Assembly: GCA_024644875.1 (NCBI GenBank)
Contig: JAHEGY010000005.1
Coordinates: forward strand, 1 to 64,000
Source: Cyclobacteriaceae bacterium
Lineage (GTDB): Bacteria > Bacteroidota > Bacteroidia > Cytophagales > Cyclobacteriaceae
Length of the DNA: 64,000 nt
Reading direction: 5' to 3'
The translations under genes and the position numbers were made by a program. Shown piece after piece: positions 7,800 through 17,697 of this stretch; the stretch's first letter is position 1; each line of letters opens with the position of its first letter. The notes beneath the pieces are model-generated. The model did not search any database. It saw only the letters and a list, made by a program, of their open reading frames with translations, and was not told the DNA's origin.

Positions 7800-10055
7800 T
7801 TAGAACCGGGTGAAATTAAATTCTGCTCTTCTGTTCATGCGGATTTCTTCACTATCCATATTGGCTATGATCGGCATCTTTTCCCCAAATCCGAGAACTT
7901 TTATCCGGGACCTCTCAACACCCTGGTCAATCATGTACTGTCGTACTGATAATGCTCTTCTTTTTGATAAATCTATATTATAATAATAATCACCTATATA
8001 ATCCGTAAATCCACCAATCTCCAGGTTTATATCCTGATGTTTAAGCAGGAAAGCAGCGATGGCATCCAGGATCGGATAAGATGGGGGCAGAACAACATCA
8101 GAATTGAAATTGAATATTACCAGGTTTTCCAAGCTCGATCCTCCGGAAGAATAAGACCTTGTTTCCGGAGCAGGATCTGAATACTCCTGAACATTGCTTT
8201 GAAATTCCTCAGCTGTAACCTCTTCAAAATCCTCCTCGGGTATTTCTTCATATTCCTCTTCAGCCACTGCTGTTGCTTCAATAACTTGATCTATTTCGCC
8301 CAGATCTTCCTGAGGCTCCGCTTCCACATCAATTTCTTCTGTTTCATAAGATTCAATTCCTTCGCCTATCGCCATTACATCCGCCACTAGTTCCGGTTCG
8401 GATTCCGCCAGATCCCTGGACAGGAAAATATTAAGATCGAATGTATAGGGTTTGTTCTTATTTTCTAATTCGAATGGCATCTCTACCGGTTCATAGCCTT
8501 TCTTTTCCCCAACAAGTTTGTATTTGTAACCTGACCTGAGAAATATCTGGTAATTACCTGACATTTCATTAGAAAATGTTGTACCATATATTTCATTTGA
8601 CGGTTCAACAAGAAGTGATAATAAGGCATTTACTGGCGTAGCGGATTGTTCATCCATAACCTTACCTTTCACAACCACAAGCGGGTTGGCATCCATAAAC
8701 TGAGGCCTGTCTACTCTTACTATTCGCATCATCCCATCCTGCGTTCCCTGGGCCAGATAAGCATAGGAATCTTTTTCATCGAAATAAAAGTAATGGTCAT
8801 TGTAGGGTGTATTAATATCTTCACCAATATTTTCGGGTTCTGCCCAGTTCTGCCATGAATCATCCAACCTTTTAACCCTGAAAATATCGCTGCCTCCCAA
8901 TCCGGGATAGCCTTTTGAAGTAAAATACAATGCATTCTCTTCCATAGAAAAGAAAGGTGCATATTCATCCTCTTGCGTATTCAGGCTTCCTATATTTACC
9001 GGCGTACCCCATTTGTTTTCCCCCTCTTTTAAGGACACATAAAGATCTGTTCCACCCAGTGTACCTTTTAATTCACTTGATAGGATCAATACATTGCCAT
9101 TATCTGTAATCGTATAATCCGCATCAACAGGGATTTCACCCGCACCTTTGATTTTCTGAACTTCCGCTGATGTCCATGATCCGTTTTCTTTGGTGACAGC
9201 TGACAGGTTCGCTCTTACCTTATTGGCACTTCCACTTACATTACCGACCATCAAACGTGGATTGCTCCCCTCGTTGTAGATAGAATTCGAAGTATTAAAT
9301 CCAATATTATTGATTTTCTCACCCAGCCTTACAGGATCGGAGTATCTGCCGTTATCAAAAGTTGAAAACCATACATCACCGGGATCATTTATACCTCCCA
9401 CATTTCCTTCGCTGAATCCCCTTGTGAAAAACAACGTTCTTTCATCTTCAGAATAGACCGGACGAATATCTGATTCTTCGCCTGATGCATTAAGATCAAT
9501 ATTTCTTTTTGACAATCTTGGATTCAGGCGATATGCGAATCCTTCCCTGAACCGAATGGGGACTACCGAAGTTGATACCCCGATTGCATCTATAGAATTA
9601 GCACCCGGAACCATGCTGCCGTCCAGTACAACTTTAACGGCTGTGATATTGAAATCATAGGTGGGAAGGAATACATTTAATATGCGGTTATTAACTTCAA
9701 TTGGGCCGGGGATAAAAGATCCTACAAGATGCGCATCCTTGTTTTCATCATACACATAGATCATTTCTATTGCTCCAGGATTGCTGGATTCCACAATGGC
9801 TATCTGACGAATCTTCATCGGACTGCCAAATCCAACCACCATGTATTCGGGTGAATCAGGGGAACTGGCCATCCAGGCCATCGGATCCTTTCCTCCAAAT
9901 TTAAAGGCATCGGGAGGACCGGTAACCTGGGCAGCAGAAAAATCCCTGCCGGAAAATTGCGAGGAATACTCTATTACTTCGCTGGCCCATATAACTTCTT
10001 GTGCATAACTATAACATGTAATAAGTGAAAACACTAAAACCAAATACGTTTTCAT
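7800..10055 (-). CDS. OmpA-family envelope protein with discoidin-like, PD40 propeller and CRD domains
   Basis: 751 residues. Signal peptide 1-18. An N-terminal discoidin/F5-8C-like beta-sandwich (about 20-170) contains WASEVIEYSSQFS and VKVVLDGS. A WD40-like PD40 propeller (about 190-440) has repeats such as RPVYSEDERTLFFTRGF and YAPFFSMEENALYFTSKGY. A carboxypeptidase-regulatory-like domain (about 455-540), an acidic Glu-rich linker and an OmpA C-domain follow. The latter has GFTDYIGD and NIDLSKRRALSVRQYM, so the peptidoglycan-binding Asp and Arg are present but the usual GHTD His is Phe. The PD40-CRD-OmpA order recalls type IX secretion PorE, without its TPR part. It is paralogous to the next gene upstream. 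Confidence 0.85.
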   Translation of the reverse strand: MKTYLVLVFSLITCYSYAQEVIWASEVIEYSSQFSGRDFSAAQVTGPPDAFKFGGKDPMAWMASSPDSPEYMVVGFGSPMKIRQIAIVESSNPGAIEMIYVYDENKDAHLVGSFIPGPIEVNNRILNVFLPTYDFNITAVKVVLDGSMVPGANSIDAIGVSTSVVPIRFREGFAYRLNPRLSKRNIDLNASGEESDIRPVYSEDERTLFFTRGFSEGNVGGINDPGDVWFSTFDNGRYSDPVRLGEKINNIGFNTSNSIYNEGSNPRLMVGNVSGSANKVRANLSAVTKENGSWTSAEVQKIKGAGEIPVDADYTITDNGNVLILSSELKGTLGGTDLYVSLKEGENKWGTPVNIGSLNTQEDEYAPFFSMEENALYFTSKGYPGLGGSDIFRVKRLDDSWQNWAEPENIGEDINTPYNDHYFYFDEKDSYAYLAQGTQDGMMRIVRVDRPQFMDANPLVVVKGKVMDEQSATPVNALLSLLVEPSNEIYGTTFSNEMSGNYQIFLRSGYKYKLVGEKKGYEPVEMPFELENKNKPYTFDLNIFLSRDLAESEPELVADVMAIGEGIESYETEEIDVEAEPQEDLGEIDQVIEATAVAEEEYEEIPEEDFEEVTAEEFQSNVQEYSDPAPETRSYSSGGSSLENLVIFNFNSDVVLPPSYPILDAIAAFLLKHQDINLEIGGFTDYIGDYYYNIDLSKRRALSVRQYMIDQGVERSRIKVLGFGEKMPIIANMDSEEIRMNRRAEFNFTRF

Positions 10056-10375
10056 AGGTGATCAGATCGAAGGTTTAGCCAAGATAAAAAAATTAATCGT
10101 ATTATATCAAATACAAATAGAACTTTATTTCAGCCTGTATTTTAGGAATTTAGCTGTTTTAGGGCTGTTTTTTTGAAAATTTCTTAATTTATTAATTTAA
10201 GTGGAATTGGTTAAATTTCTTTGTATCAATCAATTAAAAAAATTGTTGCAGATTATGCTGATTGGAAGCCGATTGTAAGCTCAAGCCTGAAAAAAAATAT
10301 CTGAAATGAGCGTAAAAGGGTAAATCCAAACAAATAACCCATTTCAATGCTGATCACCAGGTTCTTTGTATTTCC
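10056..10375. other. 320-nt A+T-rich spacer between the two OmpA paralogs
   Basis: No coding signal was found on either strand. Apart from the candidate promoter next to the 751-residue gene, the spacer is A+T-rich with poly-A/T runs and no strong hairpin. It separates the downstream paralog from the two upstream genes, so the downstream gene probably has its own promoter. Confidence 0.4.
10079..10111 (-). promoter_or_regulatory. Candidate -33/-7 promoter for the 751-residue OmpA-family gene
   Basis: On the minus strand TTTG (10108-10111) is followed 21 nt later by TATCTTGG (10079-10086), which differs from TAnnTTTG at one fixed position. It lies 23 nt before the ATG at 10055. Confidence 0.35.
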
Positions 10376-12463
10376 CTATCTGGTAAAATTATATTCAACC
10401 CTACGGTTCATCTTAAGATCTTTTTCATCATCCACGCCATATACAGCAGTCATTCTTTCCCCGAATCCCAGAACAGTGATCCGGTTTGATTTTATCCCTT
10501 TGTCGGTCATATACTTTTTAACGGCAGATGCCCTTCTGAGCGCCAGTTCATTATTGTATTTTTCATCACCAATATGGTCGGTAAAACCTGCTAATTCAAT
10601 ATCCATATCTGGATTATTTTCCATGAATACCACCAGTAAGTCTATAACGGGGTATGACTCTTCGGTAATCTTATCGGAGTTGAAGTCAAAAGTAATATCA
10701 TAAGCATCGCCTGAGGTCCTATCCGTATCGGCCACTGGTCCGGGTCTGACTTCAGGTTGTTCAGGCGGCTCATCGGTGGCGGCAACCACCTCATCAGGAA
10801 CGAGTACACCCAGTCCCATTTCTATATCAAGGTTATACGTATACTCAGTATTCCTGTTTTCAAGAGCCAGGGATGTTTCAAAAACCTCAAATCCTTCTTT
10901 TTCACAGAACAAAACGAATTCATTCCCGGAGGGTACCATGATTTCGTAGGCACCAGTGGTCTGGTCTGAAATCGTCATTCCATAGGTCCTTTCCTCCGGT
11001 AATATCAATACTGAAATTACCGAGTTTACAGGCCTGTCAGTTTCCCTGTTAACAACATTCCCCTGTAACGTGACCATAGGGGTTTTCTCCAAAAATACCG
11101 GTCTTTCAACCCTGATTATGCCAAAAGTACTGTCTATATTCATCCTTGTAAAAAATGCGTATTCATCAGCATCGTCAAAGAAAAAATAATTCTCATCTGT
11201 ATCAGTATTGATGTCTCCGCCAAGATTTTCAGGCGTGGTCCAATTGGTCCAGGAATCACCTATCCTTGTAATCCGGAATATATCACTTCCCCCAAAACCA
11301 GGATATCCATTTGAAGCAAAATACAGAGATCGCTCACTTTCAGAATAATAAGGTGAATATTCATCCAGTGTGGTATTTATATCTCCCCCCATGTTCACAG
11401 GTTCTGACCAGCGGTTCCCATTTAACTGTCTGATCATGTAAAGATCCCTTTCACCTTCAGTATCGTATCGTAATGTGGAGAGGATGATAATAGAATCACC
11501 CGGAACGATGGTATAGTCGGCATCGATAGAGGCAATTCGACTGTTTTGAATTTTTAGTTCCTTGACATCACCCCATTCCCCATCAGTCCTGGTGGTCATT
11601 ATCACATTTTTAGCTGCAGTACTGGTTTTACCGGAAATATTGCCCAATAGCAGTGTAAGGCTACCCTCGGCATACATCACATCATTAGTACTATTATATC
11701 CAATATCATTGATCCCTTCTCCCAGTGAAACTCCTTCCTGAAATCGGCCACTGGTCTCATCGTACGTTGACTGCCAGATATCACCCGGATCATCAACTCC
11801 GCCAATGTTTTGCGGGCTATATGCCCTTGTGAAATACATTGTATTCAGGGATTTTACATATACCGGACGGGATTCCGACACATCTAATCCGGCTCCGAGA
11901 GATAAAAACTGGTTTTCAAGACCCGGATTTCGCCGAAAAGCGATTTCTCTTTCCGCCGTTATAGGCACAGTTGATCCGGAGATCCCAATAGCATCGATGC
12001 CATTATACCCTGGCACCTGGCTTCCATCAAGTACAATTTTAAGGGCGCTGACCGCATATTCTGTCTCCGAAAGAAATATGTTCAGCAATCTCCCTTCAAC
12101 ATTCAATTCCCTGGGAATAAAAGTATTCAGAAGATATTCCCTGTCGTTTTCATCATATAGAAATACCTGGTATAAAGCACCCGGATTAAAAGATTCTCCT
12201 ATGGCAATCTGCCGGACGTGCATGGGTTGCTCAAAGCCCACTTTTACGAAGGACATTCTGTTGGGCCTGGAGGGCAGCCATGCATTGGGATTATCCCCAT
12301 AGTCAGGAAGCACATCAGGTTTGCCAAGAACCTGTGTTGCAGAATATTGATATTCCGATAATTGGGTAGAAAAATCCAATACACTTGAGGCCCACTGGAC
12401 TTCCTGGGCTATGGCAATATTGGCCATCAGCATCAATGCAGATGCCAAGAAAATTCGCTTCAT
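10376..12463 (-). CDS. OmpA-family envelope protein, paralog with PD40 and CRD domains
   Basis: 695 residues with the same layout as its downstream neighbour. Signal peptide (MKRIFLASALMLMANIAIAQ); discoidin-like N-domain (WASSVLDFSTQLSEYQYSA, LKIVLDGSQVPGYNGIDAIG); PD40 propeller (RPVYVKSLNTMYFTRAY, YSPYYSESERSLYFASNGY); CRD around residues 470-545. The C-terminal OmpA domain has GFTDHIGDEKYNNELALRRA. The shared blocks, including GSQVPGYNGIDAIG against GSMVPGANSIDAIG, show a tandem duplication. The acidic linker is shorter than in the paralog. It probably sits in the outer membrane or periplasm and contacts peptidoglycan. It lies 58 nt downstream of the small OmpA gene. Confidence 0.85.
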   Translation of the reverse strand: MKRIFLASALMLMANIAIAQEVQWASSVLDFSTQLSEYQYSATQVLGKPDVLPDYGDNPNAWLPSRPNRMSFVKVGFEQPMHVRQIAIGESFNPGALYQVFLYDENDREYLLNTFIPRELNVEGRLLNIFLSETEYAVSALKIVLDGSQVPGYNGIDAIGISGSTVPITAEREIAFRRNPGLENQFLSLGAGLDVSESRPVYVKSLNTMYFTRAYSPQNIGGVDDPGDIWQSTYDETSGRFQEGVSLGEGINDIGYNSTNDVMYAEGSLTLLLGNISGKTSTAAKNVIMTTRTDGEWGDVKELKIQNSRIASIDADYTIVPGDSIIILSTLRYDTEGERDLYMIRQLNGNRWSEPVNMGGDINTTLDEYSPYYSESERSLYFASNGYPGFGGSDIFRITRIGDSWTNWTTPENLGGDINTDTDENYFFFDDADEYAFFTRMNIDSTFGIIRVERPVFLEKTPMVTLQGNVVNRETDRPVNSVISVLILPEERTYGMTISDQTTGAYEIMVPSGNEFVLFCEKEGFEVFETSLALENRNTEYTYNLDIEMGLGVLVPDEVVAATDEPPEQPEVRPGPVADTDRTSGDAYDITFDFNSDKITEESYPVIDLLVVFMENNPDMDIELAGFTDHIGDEKYNNELALRRASAVKKYMTDKGIKSNRITVLGFGERMTAVYGVDDEKDLKMNRRVEYNFTR

Positions 12464-12521
12464 TTAGGAATCAGGTTGGTTAACCGGGACAATTTAAAAA
12501 ACTTAAAGGGACTAATGCAAA

Positions 12522-13223
12522 TCAGATCGAAAGAATTCTGATTTCCACCCTTCTATTTATTTGTCTTGATTCTTCGGTATTTTCAGTAGAGATAGGCTTG
12601 CTGCCCCCAAAAGCAGCGGTTTTTACCCTTTTGTGGTCAATCCCATGATTAACTAAATACTTCTTTATTTCCAATACCCGATTCTCGGAAAGCTCTATAT
12701 TTGCTCTTCTTCCCCCGAGCCGGTCAGTATGCCCTTCGAGCTGTATTTTCATGTCAGGATACTGGTTGAGCAACATTACGAGTTCGGAGATTTCCTGAAG
12801 TGACTGGTCAAGTATTTTGTAGTCTCCCTGGGCAAAATAAATATTGTACAATCTTAATAATTGCCCTGGCTTGACAGATAGCAGCTCGAAATTCAAACCA
12901 CTTTGATTTCCCCCGATCAGCACCGTGTCGATCTCGGGTTTATAATTATCCGAGGTAACTTCAACTACGTACTTCTGGTCTGTTCGTATGGTAACTTCAA
13001 ATGCACCATCAGTGTTGCCAGAACCAGTGATATACACATCTGAGGCATCCGGCACACTTTCAAAAACCAGGGTCGCATTGATAGGTTCCTTGGTCAATGC
13101 ATCCGTGATCGTTCCTCTTATCTTGTAGTCCTTATAAAGCTGATATCCAATCTGACCAAAAACATTGAATGCCATAGTCAGGAATACCAGCAACAGAATT
13201 ACTGGTAATCTTACAGATTTCAT
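12522..13223 (-). CDS. OmpA-family protein with N-terminal CRD domain
   Basis: 233 residues: a signal peptide or anchor (LPVILLLVFLTMAFNVFGQ), a carboxypeptidase-regulatory-like domain (IRGTITDALTKEPINATLVF, about 35-110) and an OmpA peptidoglycan-binding domain (about 120-233). The last has a complete LEGHTDRLGGRRANIELSEN motif and RQINRRVEIRI near the end. Unlike the two large relatives it keeps the canonical GHTD histidine. It is the first of three same-strand OmpA-family genes and starts 48 nt after xylA stops, so partial cotranscription with xylBA is possible. Confidence 0.85.
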   Translation of the reverse strand: MKSVRLPVILLLVFLTMAFNVFGQIGYQLYKDYKIRGTITDALTKEPINATLVFESVPDASDVYITGSGNTDGAFEVTIRTDQKYVVEVTSDNYKPEIDTVLIGGNQSGLNFELLSVKPGQLLRLYNIYFAQGDYKILDQSLQEISELVMLLNQYPDMKIQLEGHTDRLGGRRANIELSENRVLEIKKYLVNHGIDHKRVKTAAFGGSKPISTENTEESRQINRRVEIRILSI

Positions 13224-13271
13224 TTATCATTAACGGTTTCCTAAAATAGAAACGCTCAAATTTGATTTCAA

Positions 13272-14585
13272 TTACATAAATTGATTCAAAATATTTTCGT
13301 ACAACTCCTGCTTTCCACTGGTAAGACTCGGCTCACCCACTTCTCCTGCAATTTTTTGCAGGTCTTCCAGTTTCAGCCTGCCAGCTTCAAAAGCTGCACC
13401 ATTTCCTGAATCAAAAGAAGCATAGCGCTCTTTTCTTAATTTTCTATAATCAGAATTCTGAAGGATTGCATCTGCTACTAGCAACGATTTGGCAAACACA
13501 TCCATACCACCAATATGTGCATGGAACAAATCTTCCAGATCCGTAGAGTTCCTTCTTGTTTTAGCATCAAAATTTATGCCACCTCCTTTAAATCCACCAG
13601 CCTCCAGTATTACAAGCATAGCTTCCGTAATTTCATACACATTATTGGGAAACTGGTCGGTATCCCATCCATTCTGATAATCACCCCGGTTTGCATCGAT
13701 ACTTCCTAGTAATCCTTCATTAGCAGCTACCTGCAGCTCGTGCTGGAAAGTATGTCCGGCCAAGGTGGCATGATTTACTTCAATATTCAATTTAAAATCA
13801 TCCATCAGGTCATATTTCCTCAAAAATCCTGTAACGGTAGCCACATCGTAATCATACTGGTGCTTGGTGGGTTCCATGGGCTTTGGTTCTATGAAAAAGT
13901 TACCTTTAAATCCTTGTTTACGGGCATAATCCTTAGCCATATGAAAGAAAGTGGCAATATGATCCTGCTCTCTGCCCATATCCGTATTCAAGAGGCTCAT
14001 GTAACCTTCTCTTCCACCCCAGAATACATAGTTTTCCCCACCCAGTTCTATAGTAGCATCCAGGGCATTTTTTAACTGCGCCCCGGCATAGGCTACAACA
14101 GAAAATTCCGGGTTTGAAGCAGCACCATTCATGAAACGTGGATTTGAGAAGAGGTTCGAAGTCCCCCATAATAGTTTTACACCTGTTTCCTGCTGTTTTT
14201 GTTTCGCATATTCGATGATGGTTTTGAGACGCTTCCCGGATTCAGCAAGCGAATTTCCCTCGTCGATAAGATCGAAATCATGGAAACAATAATAAGGTGC
14301 CCCTATTTTTGTGATAAATTCAAAAGCAGCATCCATTTTATCTTTAGCCCTGGTAAGCGGATCGGCATTGGCATCCCAGGGGAATACTTTGGTACCCGGC
14401 CCAAACGGATCATTACCTGTGCCACAGAATGAATGCCAATAGGCTATGGCGAACCTGAAATGATCCTTCATCTTTTTCCCGGCCACCACTTTCTCGGGAT
14501 CATAATATTTAAATGCCAATGGGTTATCAGATTCTTTTCCTTCAAATACAACTTTATTCACTCCTTTGAAATACGTATTGCTCAT
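13272..14585 (-). CDS. xylA: Xylose isomerase
   Basis: 437 residues, the length of the long class II xylose isomerases that convert D-xylose to D-xylulose in the cytoplasm. Signature segments are [16 protein letters not shown], the catalytic [13 protein letters not shown] (His102, Asp105), [30 protein letters not shown] (metal-site Glu) and [14 protein letters not shown]. Its ATG overlaps the xylB stop as ATGA, indicating translational coupling. Together with the sugar symporter it suggests use of xylose from plant or algal glycans. Confidence 0.98.
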   Translation of the reverse strand: MSNTYFKGVNKVVFEGKESDNPLAFKYYDPEKVVAGKKMKDHFRFAIAYWHSFCGTGNDPFGPGTKVFPWDANADPLTRAKDKMDAAFEFITKIGAPYYCFHDFDLIDEGNSLAESGKRLKTIIEYAKQKQQETGVKLLWGTSNLFSNPRFMNGAASNPEFSVVAYAGAQLKNALDATIELGGENYVFWGGREGYMSLLNTDMGREQDHIATFFHMAKDYARKQGFKGNFFIEPKPMEPTKHQYDYDVATVTGFLRKYDLMDDFKLNIEVNHATLAGHTFQHELQVAANEGLLGSIDANRGDYQNGWDTDQFPNNVYEITEAMLVILEAGGFKGGGINFDAKTRRNSTDLEDLFHAHIGGMDVFAKSLLVADAILQNSDYRKLRKERYASFDSGNGAAFEAGRLKLEDLQKIAGEVGEPSLTSGKQELYENILNQFM

Positions 14586-16069
14586 AATATTTTTTTATTT
14601 AATATATTCAACCACTTTTGATATTTCTCTTCGTACTGGTCTATCAATTTTTGATCAGGGTCATAGCGCTGTTTTATTTCCAGCCCCTGGAAAGCCTCTC
14701 CAAAATCTTTATATAATCCTGCTCCTACGCCGGCCGCCCTGGCAGCGCCCTGGCTTCCATCCGTATTATACAGTTCCACAACCACATTATTGGTATGCAC
14801 AAATCCTTCCCTGAATATGGGGCTTAGGAACATATTTGCCTCTCCGGCCCTCACTATATTCATTTTCATGCCCATATCTTTCATTACATCAAAGCCAAAA
14901 CGAAGGGCAAAAACAATTCCTTCCTGGGCGGATCTCAGCACGTGCCCTCTGTTATGCCTGTTGAAATTCAGGCCATATGTGCTGCCCCCTACATCTTTAT
15001 TCCCAAGGACCCGTTCAGCACCATTTCCAAATGGAAAGGTATATAAGTCGTCTGAACCTATCGGAATTTCAGATGCCAACCGGTTCATTTCCGGATAGTC
15101 CATGTCTCCCGTATTATGCTTTAGCCAGCTATTCTGAATACCTGTACCATTAATACATAAAAGCACGCCATAACTCCGACTTTCAGCCTTATGATTAACA
15201 TGCACGAATGTATTGACCCTTGATTTGGGATCATAATTAGCCTCATCGATGATCCCGTAAACAACACCCGATGTCCCGGCTGTTGCGGCTATCTCACCTG
15301 CATGTAATACATTTAATGAAAATGCGTTGTTTGGTTGATCTCCTGCCCTGTACGCAACAGGTATTCCTTCAGCAAGCCCCAATTCCCCGGCGGCTTTAGA
15401 AGATACGGTCCCCTGTATAGAAAATGTGGGTGTTAATTCCGGGACATGGTCATTGTTCAGTTCATACTGTTTCATAACCAGGGCAGACAAATCATTTGCC
15501 TTAAAATCCCACAATATTCCCTCTGAAAGGCCCGAGGCGGTTGTCCGGATATCGCCGGTAAATCTCATAGCGATAAAATCACCTGGAAGCATGAATTTAT
15601 ATACTTTATCGTAGATATGAGGTTCATTATCTTTTACCCACTTCAGTTTTGAGGCCGTAAAATTCCCGGGTGAATTAAGCATATGACTCAGACACAATTT
15701 TTCTCCCAATGATTCAAATGCCTGCTCTCCTATATCAACGGCCCGGCTATCACACCAGATGATTGATGGTCTCAACACATTTTTATCTTTATCGATCAAA
15801 ACAAGTCCATGCATCTGATATGAAATTCCTATTGCCCCAATATCCTCCGGGTTTAAGTTTGTTTTCGATTTGAGATCCTGCACAACCTGTTTGACGTGAA
15901 ACCACCAGGTTTCCGGATCCTGTTCTGCCCATCCCGGATGATCACTCATGATCTCCATCTCTTTTTCAGGCGAAGTGGCTGATGAAACTACCTTTCCGGT
16001 TTCAATTTCAAGCAGGGAAGCCTTAACAGAGGAGCTACCGATATCCAGTCCAATTAAAAAAGCCGACAT
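14582..16069 (-). CDS. xylB: Xylulokinase
   Basis: 495 residues of the FGGY carbohydrate kinase family. The N-terminal phosphate-binding loop [16 protein letters not shown], the sugar-site segment [13 protein letters not shown], the hinge [14 protein letters not shown] and the C-terminal nucleotide-site segment with the [13 protein letters not shown] context match bacterial XylB. It phosphorylates D-xylulose to xylulose 5-phosphate for the pentose-phosphate pathway. It is the first gene of xylB-xylA, with a 4-bp overlap. No XylR-type regulator lies beside it. Confidence 0.96.
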   Translation of the reverse strand: MSAFLIGLDIGSSSVKASLLEIETGKVVSSATSPEKEMEIMSDHPGWAEQDPETWWFHVKQVVQDLKSKTNLNPEDIGAIGISYQMHGLVLIDKDKNVLRPSIIWCDSRAVDIGEQAFESLGEKLCLSHMLNSPGNFTASKLKWVKDNEPHIYDKVYKFMLPGDFIAMRFTGDIRTTASGLSEGILWDFKANDLSALVMKQYELNNDHVPELTPTFSIQGTVSSKAAGELGLAEGIPVAYRAGDQPNNAFSLNVLHAGEIAATAGTSGVVYGIIDEANYDPKSRVNTFVHVNHKAESRSYGVLLCINGTGIQNSWLKHNTGDMDYPEMNRLASEIPIGSDDLYTFPFGNGAERVLGNKDVGGSTYGLNFNRHNRGHVLRSAQEGIVFALRFGFDVMKDMGMKMNIVRAGEANMFLSPIFREGFVHTNNVVVELYNTDGSQGAARAAGVGAGLYKDFGEAFQGLEIKQRYDPDQKLIDQYEEKYQKWLNILNKKIL

Positions 16070-16214
16070 GTATAATTAAAAAGTTTAAATTGGGTATTAA
16101 AAATAAATAATATTAGGCAAATTGTAAGGATTTCCGATGAATTAAATATGCCTTGGAAACCTGCCATGAAACTATTTAAATCAATGGCGACCATATTACA
16201 GAAAAACACATCAA

Positions 16215-16706
16215 TCAGCCCAGGGTATATTCTATGAAACTATAGTCGTATCGGTTTTGATCGTCTTTCTTATGGAAGTCCTGCCGTAACAATCTCCATT
16301 GAAGATGATTAATTTCAGGAAAATAAGTATCTCCCTGAATATGGGCATGGATAAGGGTTAGATAAATGTGATTTGCTATAGAAAGCGACTGACGGAAGAC
16401 CTCTCCCCCACCCAGAATGAAAATTTCCTTTTCTTCAGTCAGGATGCTCAGGGCCTCTCCGAGGCTTTCGGCCCTTATGCAATTGTGAGGCAGACGGTCT
16501 GTGGTATGGTGGGTCAGTATTATGGATAATTTATCAGAAAGCAGTTGATCTTCTGACAAGTAACTTTTTCGTCCCATTATAAACGGATGCCCTTTTGTGA
16601 TCTTTCTAAAATGTGCAAGATCGGCCGGCATCTTCCAGGGTAGTTTATTGTTTTTGCCAATTACCCTGTTTTCCGACATGGCAGCTATCAGTGAGATCCT
16701 TTGCAT
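16215..16706 (-). CDS. folA: Dihydrofolate reductase
   Basis: 163 residues, the standard bacterial length. SLIAAMSENRVIGKNNKLPW is the N-terminal signature, with the catalytic acid in PWKMPADLAHF. MGRKSY is the NADPH-binding segment and EIFILGGGEVFRQSL the glycine-rich loop. It reduces dihydrofolate to tetrahydrofolate with NADPH. No thyA lies beside it, although the pair is often adjacent in Bacteroidota. It is on the same strand as the ribosomal operon, after the tsf terminator. Confidence 0.95.
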   Translation of the reverse strand: MQRISLIAAMSENRVIGKNNKLPWKMPADLAHFRKITKGHPFIMGRKSYLSEDQLLSDKLSIILTHHTTDRLPHNCIRAESLGEALSILTEEKEIFILGGGEVFRQSLSIANHIYLTLIHAHIQGDTYFPEINHLQWRLLRQDFHKKDDQNRYDYSFIEYTLG

Positions 16707-16745
16707 TCCTGCAAACTAAGGCCCTTTCTTCAATTTTGCAAGGAC

Positions 16746-16770
16746 AAAAAAAATCCCGCCAATGGCGGGA
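16746..16770 (-). terminator. Rho-independent terminator after tsf
   Basis: A 7-bp TCCCGCC/GGCGGGA stem with a 3-nt loop (16754-16770) is followed on the minus strand by eight T residues. It ends the rplM-rpsI-rpsB-tsf unit. Confidence 0.85.
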
Positions 16771-16776
16771 ATCAAA

Positions 16777-17607
16777 TTATCCTATTACAATGCGTTTAAA
16801 CGCCGTAACTGTAAGTCCTTTATTAATGCTATCCAGGTACTTAGCAATTGTTTGTGAGCTATCTTTAACGAATTGCTGATTCAGCAGCGTATTTTCCTTA
16901 TAGAACTTATTCAATTTACCAGTGGCGATTTTTTCAAGAAGGTTGTCTGGTTTACCTTCGGCTCGTGCCTGTTCTTTACCAATTTCAATTTCCTTTTCGA
17001 CCACATCCTGGGGAACACCATCCTTATCAACAGCTACAGGATTCATAGCTGCTATCTGCATGGCAACATCTTTCCCGGCTTCGTCAACATCGGTACCATT
17101 AACACCCTTTAAGGCAACCATTACGCCAAGTTTATTATTAGCATGTATATATGATATCACCTTATCACCTGACAGTTCTTCATAGGCTGATATTTCTAGT
17201 TTCTCTCCTATTTTACCCATTAGTTCTTCGATTTTCTCAGCTACACTCAGGTTGCCATCTTTTATTGCAAGCAATTCTTCAATACCTGAAGGGTTGTTCT
17301 CCGCAGCCAGGTCGACTATGGTCTGACCTAATGTTTTAAATTCATCATTCTTAGCCACAAAATCTGTTTCGCAATTTAAAGCGACCAGAATACACTTTGA
17401 ATCATTATCGACGGATTTAACAAAAATTGATCCTTCTGAAGCTTTCTTTCCGGCCCGTGAAGCTGAAATCTTCTGTCCTTTTTTTCTTAAGATCTCCACG
17501 GCTTTATCAAAGTCTCCATTTGCTTCGGTAAGTGCCTTTTTGCAGTCCATCATTCCGGCACCTGTCATTTTTCGAAGTTTATTTACGTCTTGTGCTGTAA
17601 TTGCCAT
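16777..17607 (-). CDS. tsf: Translation elongation factor Ts
   Basis: 276 residues from the ATG at 17607. The N-terminal UBA-like domain begins MAITAQDVNKLRKMTGAGMM and continues DCKKALTEANGDFDKAVEIL. The core contains CETDFVAKNDEF (the TDFV motif that contacts EF-Tu). A second core repeat and the C-terminal segment follow. EF-Ts recycles EF-Tu from GDP to GTP. The frame is open 18 codons further to 17661, but that extension lies inside a hairpin terminator and lacks homology, so it is rejected. It is downstream of rpsB in the conserved order. Confidence 0.97.
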   Translation of the reverse strand: MAITAQDVNKLRKMTGAGMMDCKKALTEANGDFDKAVEILRKKGQKISASRAGKKASEGSIFVKSVDNDSKCILVALNCETDFVAKNDEFKTLGQTIVDLAAENNPSGIEELLAIKDGNLSVAEKIEELMGKIGEKLEISAYEELSGDKVISYIHANNKLGVMVALKGVNGTDVDEAGKDVAMQIAAMNPVAVDKDGVPQDVVEKEIEIGKEQARAEGKPDNLLEKIATGKLNKFYKENTLLNQQFVKDSSQTIAKYLDSINKGLTVTAFKRIVIG

Positions 17608-17633
17608 CTTTTTATGTTGTTTTATGCATGTAC

Positions 17634-17669
17634 AAAAAAATTGAACACCGATATAAATCAATGTCCAAT
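17634..17669 (-). terminator. Hairpin terminator/attenuator in the rpsB-tsf spacer
   Basis: On the minus strand a 13-bp stem (arms 17657-17669 and 17640-17652, G-U pairs allowed, no unpaired base) closes a 4-nt loop and is followed by six T residues. Only 26 nt separate it from the tsf ATG, with no TAnnTTTG box there, so tsf probably depends on read-through. Confidence 0.65.
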
Positions 17670-17697
17670 TTAGTTTTATATCAGATTATATATTTTT

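Noticed and set aside
11805-12302. 165-codon open frame antisense to the 695-residue OmpA-family gene
   Set aside because: Opposite strand of a well-defined multidomain gene; no recognisable protein family.
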